Source: Maritimibacter sp.
GTDB lineage: Bacteria > Pseudomonadota > Alphaproteobacteria > Rhodobacterales > Rhodobacteraceae
NCBI GenBank assembly: GCA_002701395.1
Contig: NZVC01000008.1
Coordinates: 1 to 64,000 of the forward strand
Length of the DNA stretch: 64,000 bases
Direction of reading: 5' to 3'
Under the pieces are notes generated by a model that was not told the DNA's origin, did no database searches, and saw only the letters and a list, made by a program, of their open reading frames with translations. A program made the translations under genes and the position numbers. Of the stretch, positions 16,865-25,877 are shown piece after piece. Position 1 is the stretch's first letter, and each line of letters begins with the position of its first letter.

Positions 16865-18952
16865 GTGCCCTTGAAACTCGACGCCCTGTTTCAGCCCACG
16901 ATCCTGTTGGCCCTCGCCCTGATGGCGGTGATCGTCATGATGATTCTGCCGATGCCGGCCTGGGTGCTCGACATCGGGCTGGCCGCATCCTTCGCGCTGG
17001 CGATCCTAATCTTCACGGTCACGCTGTTCATTGAACGACCGCTTGATTTCTCTGTGTTTCCTACAGTGCTGTTGGCCTCTCTTATGCTGCGGCTATCGCT
17101 GAACGTCTCTTCGACCAAGCTCATCATCGGCGAGGGACACACAGGCACCCGCGCGGCGGGCGATGTGATCGAGGGGTTCGCAATGTTCGTCATGGGCGGC
17201 AGCGTGTTCCTTGGCCTTGTCGTGTTCGGCGTTTTGCTGATCGTGAACTTCATCGTCATCACGAAGGGCGCCGCGCGGATGGCCGAGGTCGGCGCGCGCT
17301 TTGCGCTGGACGGGATGCCCGGCAAACAGCTTGCCATCGACAGTGACATGTCCGCAGGCGCCATCGACCACGCAGAGGCGAAGGCCCGCCGCGAGCGCGA
17401 GCAGCAGGAAACGACCTTTTTCGGTTCGCTGGATGGCGCATCGAAGTTCGTCAAGGGCGACGCGGTGGCCGGTCTATTGATCACCCTGCTGAACATGGTC
17501 ATGGGATTGGTGATCGGCACCGCGTTGCATGGGATGCCCCTGAGCGAAGCGTTTGAAACCTATACGATTCTGACGGTTGGCGACGGGCTGGTTTCGCAGA
17601 TTCCCGCGGTTGTGATCTCGATCGCGTCGGCGCTTCTGTTGGCGCGGGGCGGGCTGGCCGGGTCCACGGACCTTGCGCTGTTCAGCCAGATCGGGCGCCC
17701 CCCCGCCGCCTTGGCAACGGTCGCCATCCTGATGGCGATGTTCGCGTTGGTGCCCGGCCTGCCGTTCGTGCCGTTCGTGTGCGGCGCGATCGCCCTTGGT
17801 CTTGCCGCATGGTCCGGCGCCCGGATGACCGCCCGCAAGGCGGCCGAGGCCGCCCGGGTCGTCCCGGACGCGGCGCAGGACCAGCCGCAGAACTCGCTGG
17901 GCGATATGCTGGACCTGGATGACATCCACGTCGAATTCGCGCCGGACTTAGTCGCGATGGTGCTGGATCCGGCCACCGGGCTGGACGCGCGGATCGCCAA
18001 CATGCGCATGCACGTGGCCACCGTCTATGGTTTGATCCTGCCCGAGATCCGGCTGACGGACGAGGCCGCGCTGCCGCCGGGCACCTATGTGGTGAAGATC
18101 CAGGGCGTCGAACAGGCGCGCGACCGGCTGATGCCCGACAGGGTTCTGGCCATCGTCCCGGGTGAACCCGGCGATCTGCCGCCCGGCGACGACGTGAAGG
18201 AACCGGTCTACGGTGCGCCCGCCCGGTGGATCCCGGCCCCAGACCGCGAGCAGGCGGCGCTGGCTGGCACCACCATTGTGACCCCGACAGAGGTTCTGGC
18301 GACGCATCTGCTGGAAGTCATGAAACGCAACTTCTCGCGTCTTCTGGGCCACAAGGCGCTGCGCCGGCTGCTGGATGAGTTCGTCAATCTAAGCGATCCC
18401 AAACGCGCCGACGCCAACCGTCGCCTGCTGGACGAGATGGTGCCCGACAAGGTGCCGATGGATCTTCTTCTGTCGGTGCTGCGGTTGCTTCTTGAAGAAA
18501 GGGTATCGATCCGGAACCTGCCGCTGATCCTTGAAAGCATCTCGGAGGCGCGGGGCGCACAGGCCACGCCCGAGTCGATCTGCGAACACGTCCGCCAACG
18601 GCTGGGGTTTCAACTGGTCGCGGAACTGAAGCGGGACGACGGGACGCTTCCGCTGGTCCAGTTGGCGCCCGAATGGGAAGAGCGGTTCGCGTCGCACCAG
18701 CTTGACGGGGATTACGGCCACCACGACGTCGCGCTGCCGCCCGAGGATTTCAATCGGCTGGCTAATGCCGTCGCCGACCGACTGGCAAAGGCCGGGGAAT
18801 CCGGCATCTACCCGGCGCTGGTCACATCACGCCGGCGGCGCCGGTTCCTGCGGACGGTTCTGAGTGCGAAGGGTATCATGAACCCAGTCTTTTCGTTCGA
18901 GGAAATCGGAACCGACGCGCGCCCGTCGCTGGTGGGCATGGTGCCGGCATGA
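16865..18952 (+). CDS. flhA: Flagellar export gate protein FlhA
   Basis: Large export-gate protein that couples proton flow to export and docks substrates. At 695 aa it has the normal length. The N-terminal half holds about eight membrane helices with the FHIPEP hallmarks: FPTVLLASLMLRLSLNVSST, KGAARMAEVGARFALDGMPGKQ, and GDGLVSQIPAVVISIASALL. The C-terminal cytoplasmic domain starts at about 340. The GTG start follows sltF by 4 bp, and the stop overlaps fliR. Confidence 0.97.
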   Translation: MPLKLDALFQPTILLALALMAVIVMMILPMPAWVLDIGLAASFALAILIFTVTLFIERPLDFSVFPTVLLASLMLRLSLNVSSTKLIIGEGHTGTRAAGDVIEGFAMFVMGGSVFLGLVVFGVLLIVNFIVITKGAARMAEVGARFALDGMPGKQLAIDSDMSAGAIDHAEAKARREREQQETTFFGSLDGASKFVKGDAVAGLLITLLNMVMGLVIGTALHGMPLSEAFETYTILTVGDGLVSQIPAVVISIASALLLARGGLAGSTDLALFSQIGRPPAALATVAILMAMFALVPGLPFVPFVCGAIALGLAAWSGARMTARKAAEAARVVPDAAQDQPQNSLGDMLDLDDIHVEFAPDLVAMVLDPATGLDARIANMRMHVATVYGLILPEIRLTDEAALPPGTYVVKIQGVEQARDRLMPDRVLAIVPGEPGDLPPGDDVKEPVYGAPARWIPAPDREQAALAGTTIVTPTEVLATHLLEVMKRNFSRLLGHKALRRLLDEFVNLSDPKRADANRRLLDEMVPDKVPMDLLLSVLRLLLEERVSIRNLPLILESISEARGAQATPESICEHVRQRLGFQLVAELKRDDGTLPLVQLAPEWEERFASHQLDGDYGHHDVALPPEDFNRLANAVADRLAKAGESGIYPALVTSRRRRRFLRTVLSAKGIMNPVFSFEEIGTDARPSLVGMVPA

Positions 18953-19740
18953 CGGGGGCGATGACCGATCTGCTGGCTCAGCTGATGGCCACCGGAAACA
19001 CGGCGCTGGCCGCCGGGTTCGTCGTGTTCCTGCGCGTGGGCGCAGTGATGGCGACGCTTCCGGCGTTCGGCGAACATTCGGTGCCACAACGGGTGCGGCT
19101 GATGCTGACGCTTGCCTTTACGGCAATCGTCTTTCCGGCCGTGGCGGACGACGTGCTTGCGCGGCTTGCCGGGCGACCGCCGCCAGTCCCCGTCCTGCTG
19201 GCAGAGATCACCACAGGACTGGCGCTGGGCATGGCCTTGCGCCTGTTCGTCGCGGTCCTCCAGACCGCCGGATCGATCGCCGCGCAGTCCACCTCTCTGG
19301 CGCAGATCCTTGGCAGCGCCGGGGTCGAGCCGATGCCCGCGATGGGCCACCTGATGGTCGTCTCGGGCCTTGCGGTGGCGGTGATGTCGGGCCTGCACCT
19401 GCGGGTGTCCGAGGCCCTGATCGGGTCTTACACGGTGTTTCCGCCCGGCGTTTTCCCGTCCCCGGCCGCGCTGTCCGAATGGGGCATCGCGCGCGTTGCG
19501 GCGACCTTCGCCTTCGCCTTCTCGCTTGCCGCACCGTTCGTCATCGCGTCGTTCATCTACAACCTTGCGCTTGGCGTCATCAACAAGGCGATGCCGCAGC
19601 TGATGGTCGCCTTCGTCGGCGCGCCCGCGATTACCGCAGGCGGGCTGCTGCTTCTATTGCTGACGTTGCCGATCATCCTGCCGCTGTGGAACCGTGCCTT
19701 CGCGACGTTTCTTGCCAATCCCTTCGGGGCCGGACCGTGA
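18949..19740 (+). CDS. fliR: Flagellar export gate protein FliR
   Basis: Single-copy subunit of the FliPQR export pore. The 263-aa product is hydrophobic throughout, with about six membrane segments and FliR-like stretches: VFLRVGAVMATLPAFGEHSV, FNLALGVINKAMPQ-like segments, and VAFVGAPAITAGGLLLLLLT. The ATG overlaps the flhA stop and the end overlaps the flhB GTG start. Confidence 0.93.
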   Translation: MTGAMTDLLAQLMATGNTALAAGFVVFLRVGAVMATLPAFGEHSVPQRVRLMLTLAFTAIVFPAVADDVLARLAGRPPPVPVLLAEITTGLALGMALRLFVAVLQTAGSIAAQSTSLAQILGSAGVEPMPAMGHLMVVSGLAVAVMSGLHLRVSEALIGSYTVFPPGVFPSPAALSEWGIARVAATFAFAFSLAAPFVIASFIYNLALGVINKAMPQLMVAFVGAPAITAGGLLLLLLTLPIILPLWNRAFATFLANPFGAGP

Positions 19741-20843
19741 GCGGGGCCCCGGACGACAGCGCCGAGAAGTCACACGAGCCATCGCAGAAAAAGCTCGATG
19801 ACGCGCGGCGGCGCGGCGAGGTGCCGAAGTCGACCGATCTGACGACCGCGGCGGGATACGCGGGGCTTTTGCTGGTCATGATCGCGTTCGGCAGCGCGAC
19901 CTTGTCGGCCGGCGGTACTGCGCTTTCGTCACTGGTCGGGCAATCGGACCGGTTGGCCGAGCTGTGGTTTGCCGAGGCCGCGACACCGCTGTCGCTGGGG
20001 CTTGCCGCCCGGATCGTGCCGCCGTTGTCGGTTTGGCTGGGGGTTCCCGCGATTGTCGTGCTAATCGCGCTGATCGGCCAGCGCGGCATTGTCTTCGCGC
20101 CGGAACGGCTGCAGCCAAAGCTCAGCCGCGTTTCGCTTTTGTCGAACGCGAAGAACAAGTTCGGGCGCGGCGGCCTGTTCGAGTTCGCGAAAAGCGCGGT
20201 AAAGCTGACGATCTACTCGGTGGTGCTGGGGGTGTTCCTGGCACGGCAGATGCCGGACATCGTCACCACGTCGCTGCTGGCCCCGGCTGGCGCGCTGGTG
20301 CGTCTGGGGGCACTGGCGACGGGCTTCATGGCGATCGTTCTGACCATCTCTTTGGCGATCGGCGTGGTGGACCTGTTGTGGCAGCACCAGGAACACATTC
20401 GCAAAAACATGATGTCCCGCAAGGAATTGACGGACGAACACAAGCAGACCGAGGGCGACCCCCATGTGAAACAGCAGCGTCGGCAACGGGCGCAAGAGAT
20501 CGCGATGAACTCGATGCTGGCCGATGTTCCCGACGCCGACGTGGTCGTCGTCAATCCGACGCATTATGCCGTCGCGCTGAAGTGGAACCGCAGCAAGGGC
20601 GCGGCGCCGATCTGCGTGGCGAAGGGCGTCGACGAGATCGCCGCCCGCATTCGCGAGACCGCGGTCGAGGCCGGTGTGCCCGTGCACCGCGACCCGCCAA
20701 CCGCGCGCGCCTTGTATGCCACCGTCGGCATCGGAGACGAGGTTCGGCCCGAACATTACAAGGCGGTCGCCGCCGCCATCCGATTTGCCGAACGGATGCG
20801 CCAGCGGGCCCGGCGCGGGCATGGGGTGGAGCTGCGGCGATGA
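19737..20843 (+). CDS. flhB: Flagellar export switch protein FlhB
   Basis: Controls the switch from hook-type to filament-type substrates. The 368-aa product starts at a GTG overlapping the fliR stop (GTGA). The N-terminus has the family pattern EKSHEPSQKKLDDARRRGEV, followed by four membrane helices. The cytoplasmic domain holds the self-cleavage motif NPTH in VVVNPTHYAVALKW at about residue 272. The open frame extends further upstream, but that part lies inside fliR and is not FlhB-like. Confidence 0.95.
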   Translation: MSGAPDDSAEKSHEPSQKKLDDARRRGEVPKSTDLTTAAGYAGLLLVMIAFGSATLSAGGTALSSLVGQSDRLAELWFAEAATPLSLGLAARIVPPLSVWLGVPAIVVLIALIGQRGIVFAPERLQPKLSRVSLLSNAKNKFGRGGLFEFAKSAVKLTIYSVVLGVFLARQMPDIVTTSLLAPAGALVRLGALATGFMAIVLTISLAIGVVDLLWQHQEHIRKNMMSRKELTDEHKQTEGDPHVKQQRRQRAQEIAMNSMLADVPDADVVVVNPTHYAVALKWNRSKGAAPICVAKGVDEIAARIRETAVEAGVPVHRDPPTARALYATVGIGDEVRPEHYKAVAAAIRFAERMRQRARRGHGVELRR

Positions 20844-21193
20844 CGCGTGACAGGCAGCTGGACCAGTTGGCGCAGTTGGCGCGGATGCTGCGCGACCGCG
20901 AGCTGAACCGGCTTTCGGTGCTTGCGGCACGCCGTCAGGCCGCCCGGGTACAGATGGAAGACTGCCGCGAGGATCGCCGGCGGGCGCTGGCCTCTGCCGC
21001 GGCGGACCCGGCCCATATCGCCGGTGCGGATGGTCCGTGGCTGGCGTGGAACGTGGCCCGGCACCAAAAGTTGAGTGCAAGCGCGGCCCTGGCGGCTGCG
21101 GATGTAGAGGCTCAGTTGCTGATTGCCCGCCGCGCTTTCGGTCGAGCCGAGGCGCTGGGCCGGATCGCAGAGCGGAAACAGCAGAAACGGTAA
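20840..21193 (+). CDS. fliJ: FliJ-like small coiled-coil protein
   Basis: Possible export chaperone or ATPase stalk protein. The 117-aa product is Arg/Ala-rich and predicted to be almost all helical (DQLAQLARMLRDRELNRLSV, LARRQAARVQMEDCRED), as in FliJ. Its ATG overlaps the flhB stop and it ends the long operon. FliJ sequences are too variable for a firm call, so the name rests on size, coiled-coil character and position. Confidence 0.6.
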   Translation: MTRDRQLDQLAQLARMLRDRELNRLSVLAARRQAARVQMEDCREDRRRALASAAADPAHIAGADGPWLAWNVARHQKLSASAALAAADVEAQLLIARRAFGRAEALGRIAERKQQKR

Positions 21194-21203
21194 CGGCGGT
21201 GCG

Positions 21204-21716
21204 TCAGGCGTCCTGCCGGACGATATCCAGGATCAGCACGTCCGAGGCGGTCGGTCCGATGGTCTTCTGCGCGACCTCGCGCAGGGCGCGGCGCAGGACA
21301 TCCATCTGGTTGCTGTTGGTGAAGGCGCCGTCGAAGCCGCCGGCATTCGCGTGATCGAACATCACGCGCAGGAAGGCGTCCCTTAGTTTCGGCTCGCGCT
21401 CGTAGACCATCTCGGACTGACCGGGCTGGACCTCGATGCTAAGCGACATCACCACCAGCGAACCGACGCGACCATCCTGAACGACCGGAACGACGAACTG
21501 GTTGTTCAGCTTGACGTAGTCAAAGGCCGCCTCCTCGGCCGCTTCGGCATCGTCCCCTGTGTCGTCGTCCTCTGCGGTCGGCGCGTTGGGATCTTCCATG
21601 TCGCCGCATGGGTTCTCAAGCGCCGTTTCGTCGGGCGGCGGACGCAGGGCCATCCCCGCGCCGATGCCGCCGCCAAGCCCCACAAGGGCAAGAATGATCG
21701 GGATGAGCTTTCCCAT
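21204..21716 (-). CDS. Second FliL-like protein
   Basis: The 170-aa product has one N-terminal membrane helix (about 4-25), an acidic Asp/Glu/Ala linker (about 45-65), and a periplasmic domain with FVVPVVQDGRVGSLVVMSLS and REPKLRDAFLRVMFDHANAG. This reads as a divergent FliL domain. It lies 12 bp after flgH at the end of the flgB operon. Together with the gene at 10995 it gives the locus two FliL-type proteins with little direct similarity. It may act at the basal body, but the role is unknown. Confidence 0.72.
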   Translation of the reverse strand: MGKLIPIILALVGLGGGIGAGMALRPPPDETALENPCGDMEDPNAPTAEDDDTGDDAEAAEEAAFDYVKLNNQFVVPVVQDGRVGSLVVMSLSIEVQPGQSEMVYEREPKLRDAFLRVMFDHANAGGFDGAFTNSNQMDVLRRALREVAQKTIGPTASDVLILDIVRQDA

Positions 21717-21728
21717 GATCGTGCCTCC

Positions 21729-22448
21729 TCAGAACGGCAGAACGATGTCGGCGATCTGCTGGCCCCACCGCGGCTGCTGCACGTCGGTGATCTGGCCGCG
21801 ACCGCCATAGGAAATCCGGGCGGACGCGATCTTGTCGTAGGTGATCTCGTTCTGGCGCGAGATATCCTGTGGCCGGACGTAGCCGGTCACCTGCAGCTCG
21901 CGCAGTTCGAAGTTCACGCGCACCTCTTGCTGGCCGACGATCTGTAGGATGCCGTTCGGCAGCACCCCGGTCACCGTCGCGGCGACCCGCAGGGTCAGTT
22001 TTTCGTTGCGCCGCACCGAACCGTCGCCAGAGGACGAGCTGGAACTGTCGGCGGACACCGCGTTGCCCAGCGTGGCACCGTCCGGCAGCGTCGGATCGAC
22101 GCGCTGGGGAATGCCGAACAGCTCTGGGATGCCCATGCTTTCCGAACCGCTGCGGGTGCGCGCCGTAGAGTTCGAGATCTCGGCGCTGTCGTCGATCTCG
22201 ATCACCACCGTCAGGATGTCGCCCTGCGTCATCGCGCGCCGGTCGCCCAGAAGCGACGTGCGGCCGCCATTCCACAGCGACGACGGGTCGATCGGACCTT
22301 CGGGATCCAGCGAGACCGGAAGCGGGCGGGTCATCATCGCGTAGTATTCGTCGGTATCCATCACCGGCGTGAAATCCGGCGCCCGGCCGACATCTTCGAT
22401 CCGGCTACAGGCCGAGACGAGGAACAGGGCAAGAAGGCAAAGGCGCAT
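21729..22448 (-). CDS. flgH: Flagellar L-ring lipoprotein FlgH
   Basis: Forms the outer-membrane L ring. The 239-aa product has a lipoprotein signal with lipobox LVSAC, so Cys14 is the likely lipidated residue. Typical FlgH features follow: SLWNGGRTSLLGDRRAMTQG, GDILTVVIEIDDSAEISNST, and the C-terminal REVRVNFE-like beta-strands ending in YGGRGQITDVQQPRWGQQI. It sits between flgA and the second fliL-like gene. Confidence 0.95.
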   Translation of the reverse strand: MRLCLLALFLVSACSRIEDVGRAPDFTPVMDTDEYYAMMTRPLPVSLDPEGPIDPSSLWNGGRTSLLGDRRAMTQGDILTVVIEIDDSAEISNSTARTRSGSESMGIPELFGIPQRVDPTLPDGATLGNAVSADSSSSSSGDGSVRRNEKLTLRVAATVTGVLPNGILQIVGQQEVRVNFELRELQVTGYVRPQDISRQNEITYDKIASARISYGGRGQITDVQQPRWGQQIADIVLPF

Positions 22449-22463
22449 GGGTCGGGTCCGTTG

Positions 22464-22895
22464 CTAGCCTGGAAACTGGGTGGCACCGACCGAAACGGTG
22501 CCGTCGGCGCGGACGATGCCTGTGACGGTGGTGCGCGACGCCAGGTTCATGACCCGCACTGCATCGCCGACACCGGCGCGGGACATCGCGCGCGCTTCTG
22601 CGGCAATCGACAGGGGGCCGCTTCGGTAGATCAACGTGACGATCTGGTTGCGTTCGATGATGGCGGGCGGGCCGATGTCGCCGGGGCGGATCGGCCGGCC
22701 CGAGTACAGGATGACGCGGGCCTCCAGCCCGACCGCCTCTGCGGGCAGCGACAAGGTGCCGGGGACCGTCTTTTCGATCACGGTGACATCCGCCGGCGTG
22801 ATGATCGCCTGAGCGCGGATGGTCCGGGCGGCCACCACGGTTTCGGCCGCAGCCGGCGCGGCCAGCAGGAACAGGAATGCGATCAGCCGCATCAC
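22464..22895 (-). CDS. flgA: Flagellar P-ring assembly chaperone FlgA
   Basis: Periplasmic chaperone for P-ring assembly. The 143-aa product has a signal peptide (1-19) and a SAF-type domain (TVVAARTIRAQAIITPADVT, GLEARVILYSGRPIRPGDI) ending in the FlgA-like VMNLASRTTVTGIVRADGTV. It is shorter than the 220-aa enterobacterial protein, as is common in alphaproteobacteria. Its start overlaps the flgG stop. Confidence 0.92.
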   Translation of the reverse strand: MMRLIAFLFLLAAPAAAETVVAARTIRAQAIITPADVTVIEKTVPGTLSLPAEAVGLEARVILYSGRPIRPGDIGPPAIIERNQIVTLIYRSGPLSIAAEARAMSRAGVGDAVRVMNLASRTTVTGIVRADGTVSVGATQFPG

Positions 22896-23677
22896 CGGAC
22901 CTGGGCCGTCGAGGCCAGCATCTGGTCGGCGGCGGTGATCACCTTGGCGTTCAGCTCGTAGCCGCGCTGCGCCTCGATCAGTTCGGTGATCTCGCGGACC
23001 GCATCGACGGAACTGTCCTCCAGATAGCCTTGTCGGATCGTTCCAAGTCCATTCTCGCCGGGCACGCTGACCAGCGCGGCGCCCGAGGCGGCGGTTTCCA
23101 CGAACAGGTTGCTGCCGATCGCTTCAAGCCCTTTGGCGTTCGAGAAGCCCGCCAGCGTGATCTGGCCAAGGTTCTGGGCTTCGACCACGTCGGCAAAATA
23201 GGCGAAGACCTCTCCCTGTGCGTTGATCGAAACGGATCGGGCGTCGTCCGGGATGACGATGTCGGGCACCACAGGAAAGCCGTCCGACGTCACGATCAGC
23301 CCGTCCGCCGTGCGTTTCAAGCCACCGTCGCGGGTATAGGCCGCGCGGCCGTCCGGCAGGGTGACCTCGAAGAAGCCGTTACCTTCGATCGCCACGTCAA
23401 GATCGCCGCCGGTGACGGACAGCGAGCCTTGCGCCAGCACCACCGAAACCGATGCCGGGCGGACGCCCAGCCCAAGCTGCACGCCGGTCGGCAGCACCGT
23501 GCCGTCGGTCGCATTGACGGTGCCGGGGCGGGCCAGCTGTTGATAATGCAGGTCGGCGAATTCGGCGACGCGGGCGTTGTAGCCTGTCGTGCTCATGTTC
23601 GCGAGGTTGTTCGAGACGACCTCGACCCGCATCTGCTGGGCGCTCATTCCGGTGGCGGCAATCTGCAGGGCGCGCAT
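22892..23677 (-). CDS. flgG: Flagellar distal rod protein FlgG
   Basis: Main component of the distal rod. At 261 aa it has the usual length. Diagnostic parts are the N-terminal AATGMSAQQMRVEVVSNNLA and TGYNARV, the middle IEGNGFFEVTLPDGRAAYTR, and the C-terminal LIEAQRGYELNAKVITAADQ. It follows flgF and overlaps flgA (ATGA). Confidence 0.97.
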   Translation of the reverse strand: MRALQIAATGMSAQQMRVEVVSNNLANMSTTGYNARVAEFADLHYQQLARPGTVNATDGTVLPTGVQLGLGVRPASVSVVLAQGSLSVTGGDLDVAIEGNGFFEVTLPDGRAAYTRDGGLKRTADGLIVTSDGFPVVPDIVIPDDARSVSINAQGEVFAYFADVVEAQNLGQITLAGFSNAKGLEAIGSNLFVETAASGAALVSVPGENGLGTIRQGYLEDSSVDAVREITELIEAQRGYELNAKVITAADQMLASTAQVR

Positions 23678-23698
23678 GGTGGCTCCTTCGTGGTGGCG

Positions 23699-24415
23699 TT
23701 ATTGGCCGAGCGTCCTGATGACGGCCCGGATGCGTTCGTCTTCGCGTTCTAGGAATTTCTGGCCCTGTTCGTAGGCGTGCTGCACCTCGATCATGCGTGC
23801 GATCTCGGTGATGGCGTCGACGTTGGAATCCTCGAGAAAGCCCTGAAGGATGACGCCGCCCTCGATGGGCTGGGCCCCGCCGTCGGGCAGAAACCTGCTG
23901 CCGGCGCGGCGGTTAAGGTCGATGGGATCCAACGGCTCCCACAGCCCCAGCTGGGCAAAGGGCTGACCGTCCACCGAAAGCGTTCCGTCCGCCGACACCG
24001 CGACCGATGCCGCGTCCGCCGGAACGAAGACGGGCGCGCCCGCCGCGTCCAGCAGTCTGGCGCCGTCCGGGGCGACGAGCTCTCCCTCGGCGCTGGGCGT
24101 GAAGCTGCCGGCGCGCGTCAGCATCTGCCCCTCGGGCGTTTCGACAAGGAAGAATCCGTCGCCCTCGATCGCGAAATCGAAGGTGCCGTTGGTCTGGCTG
24201 AGCGGACCCTGCTGCCGGTCGATGTTGCGCACGTTGGCGTTGGCCATCGACAGGCTGTCGGTGCCGTGCCCGGTGGCGCGCACGAATTCCTCGAAGATCA
24301 GGGCCTCGCGCCGATAACCGGTGGTCGAAATGTTCGCGATATTGTGGGCGATGGCATCCATCGACCGCATCAGCCCGGACTGCCGGGTCAGGATGACGTA
24401 ACCGGGATTGTCCAT
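23699..24415 (-). CDS. flgF: Flagellar proximal rod protein FlgF
   Basis: Rod subunit next to FlgG. The 238-aa product has SGLMRSMDAIAHNIANISTT and GYRRE at the N-terminus, IEGDGFFLVETPEGQMLTR in the middle, and RMIEVQHAYEQGQKFLEREDE at the C-terminus. It is shorter and more divergent than FlgG, as usual for FlgF. It is preceded by fliQ, with a 3-bp gap. Confidence 0.93.
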   Translation of the reverse strand: MDNPGYVILTRQSGLMRSMDAIAHNIANISTTGYRREALIFEEFVRATGHGTDSLSMANANVRNIDRQQGPLSQTNGTFDFAIEGDGFFLVETPEGQMLTRAGSFTPSAEGELVAPDGARLLDAAGAPVFVPADAASVAVSADGTLSVDGQPFAQLGLWEPLDPIDLNRRAGSRFLPDGGAQPIEGGVILQGFLEDSNVDAITEIARMIEVQHAYEQGQKFLEREDERIRAVIRTLGQ

Positions 24416-24418
24416 GGC

Positions 24419-24688
24419 CTAGCCTCCGGCGATCAGCGGTACGAGGTCGCGGGCGAAGAAGCCCGTGAGCGTTTCGGTCATGAACCCCATCGACACCCAG
24501 AACACCGCGACGATCGCGGCCAGTTTCGGCACGAAGGTCAGGGTCATCTCCTGTACCGAGGTCAGCGCCTGGAACAGGCCAATCGCCAGACCGGCCACCA
24601 GCGCGACGGCCAGGATCGGGGCCGAGATCTTGACCGAGATCCAAAGTCCCTGTCGCAGGGTGTCGTAGAACAGCAGTTCGTCCATCAT
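24419..24688 (-). CDS. fliQ: Flagellar export gate protein FliQ
   Basis: Small subunit of the FliPQR export pore. It is 89 aa with two membrane helices (about 17-40 and 52-75) and the family pattern SAPILAVALVAGLAIGLFQA and TSVQEMTLTFVPKL. Two ATGs in a row (24688 and 24685) could start it. Placement inside a rod-gene operon after fliE is typical of alphaproteobacteria. Confidence 0.95.
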   Translation of the reverse strand: MMDELLFYDTLRQGLWISVKISAPILAVALVAGLAIGLFQALTSVQEMTLTFVPKLAAIVAVFWVSMGFMTETLTGFFARDLVPLIAGG

Positions 24689-24692
24689 CGGG

Positions 24693-24989
24693 TCAGACCG
24701 GCATTCTCAGGATTTCCTGATAGGCCTCGACCACCTTGTCGCGGACGGTGACGGCGGTTTCGACCGCCAGCTCCGTCTGCGCCAGCGCCGTTACCAGCGC
24801 GTGCGGGTCGGCATTGCCGGCCATCGCGGCGGTGGCGGTGGATTCGCCCTGGCGCAGGGTTGCGACGAACCCGTCCGCGAGGTCGCCAAGCCCATCGCCA
24901 AAGGAAGGTCCGTCCGGCAACGGCTTCGGCTCTGTCGCCGGACGGGTCGCAGCATATCCCTGCGTGGCAAGTAAAGATCGGATATCCAT
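24693..24989 (-). CDS. fliE: Flagellar hook-basal body complex protein FliE
   Basis: Joins the MS ring to the proximal rod. The 98-aa product ends with the family segment ALAQTELAVETAVTVRDKVV followed by EAYQEILRMPV, which is diagnostic for FliE. The N-terminus is variable and Pro/Gly-rich. It lies between flgC and fliQ. Confidence 0.95.
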   Translation of the reverse strand: MDIRSLLATQGYAATRPATEPKPLPDGPSFGDGLGDLADGFVATLRQGESTATAAMAGNADPHALVTALAQTELAVETAVTVRDKVVEAYQEILRMPV

Positions 24990-25000
24990 TCTGGGTCCTC

Positions 25001-25393
25001 CTATCTCCGGAGAAGTTCGAGAAGGCGGGTCGACATCTGCCGGGCCTGATCAAACATCTTGAGGTTCGCCTCGTAGCTGCGCTGCGCTTCGCGCGCGTCA
25101 GCGATTTCGACCACCAGATCGACGTTCGATCCATCATGGTGGCCGGTTTCGTCGGACATCGGGTGCGACGGGTCGAACACCCGTGGCAGGTCCGTCCTGT
25201 CCAGCCGCACGCGCCCGGTCTCGACAAGACCGCTGGGGCGTCCGGAGTCGAGGGCTTCGGAAAAGCCCACGGTCTTGCGCCGATAGCCGGGTGTGTCGGC
25301 ATTGGCGATGTTTTCGGACACATGCCGCAGTCGCGTGGCCTGCGCCTTCATGCCGCTGGACGATGCGGCCAGTGTCTTCATCAGGTCATTCAT
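25001..25393 (-). CDS. flgC: Flagellar proximal rod protein FlgC
   Basis: Rod protein of 130 aa with the N-terminal ASSSGMKAQATRLRHVSENI and ANADTPGYRRKTV, and the C-terminal EAQRSYEANLKMFDQARQMS. I chose the ATG at 25393 because AGGTG lies 6 bases before it. A GTG three codons upstream (25402) is possible but lacks such a site. The gene begins 9 bp after flgB. Confidence 0.95.
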   Translation of the reverse strand: MNDLMKTLAASSSGMKAQATRLRHVSENIANADTPGYRRKTVGFSEALDSGRPSGLVETGRVRLDRTDLPRVFDPSHPMSDETGHHDGSNVDLVVEIADAREAQRSYEANLKMFDQARQMSTRLLELLRR

Positions 25394-25402
25394 CGGCGGC
25401 AC

Positions 25403-25795
25403 CTATCGTCCACGGCCAAGCGAGGTGCGCAGGATGTTCCTGGCGCTTTCGTAGACCGACAGGGCCGTTTCGTGATCGTGCTTGATCGCGACCGATTTCA
25501 TCATCTCTGCCTCGACCGAGACGGTGTTCCCGTTCGGCGCCGCGCCCGAGCGCGTTTCCGTGCGTGACGTCGGGGCAGCCGCCGAAGCAGAGACCGCGAT
25601 ATGCCCGGGGCGCGTGGCCCGCAGGCCGTCGCCGGGCCGGCTGTTGCCATAGACTTCGGAAAACGGTGCAAGGTCCCCGGCGCGATAGCCTGGGGTGTCT
25701 GCATTGGCGATATTGGCGGCGACTTCGGCCTGCCGGGCGCTGGAATGCTGTGCCAGCGCGTTCGCCATGCGAAAGATCTCTAGATTCTGGAACAT
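25403..25795 (-). CDS. flgB: Flagellar proximal rod protein FlgB
   Basis: Rod protein of 130 aa with the N-terminal HSSARQAEVAANIANADTPG and a C-terminal AIKHDHETALSVYESARNIL, as in the FlgB family. It is the first gene of the long minus-strand rod and ring operon and is divergent from fliI. The shared upstream region (25796-25877) holds one TTAA half-site at 25828-25831 but no full CtrA-type box. Confidence 0.93.
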   Translation of the reverse strand: MFQNLEIFRMANALAQHSSARQAEVAANIANADTPGYRAGDLAPFSEVYGNSRPGDGLRATRPGHIAVSASAAAPTSRTETRSGAAPNGNTVSVEAEMMKSVAIKHDHETALSVYESARNILRTSLGRGR

Positions 25796-25877
25796 CGGGG
25801 CTTCTCCCTCGAAACTTCAACCGGGATTTAACCCTGATTCCTTTAGAAACCGTTTCGTGGACACGGGAGGTTTCGGA

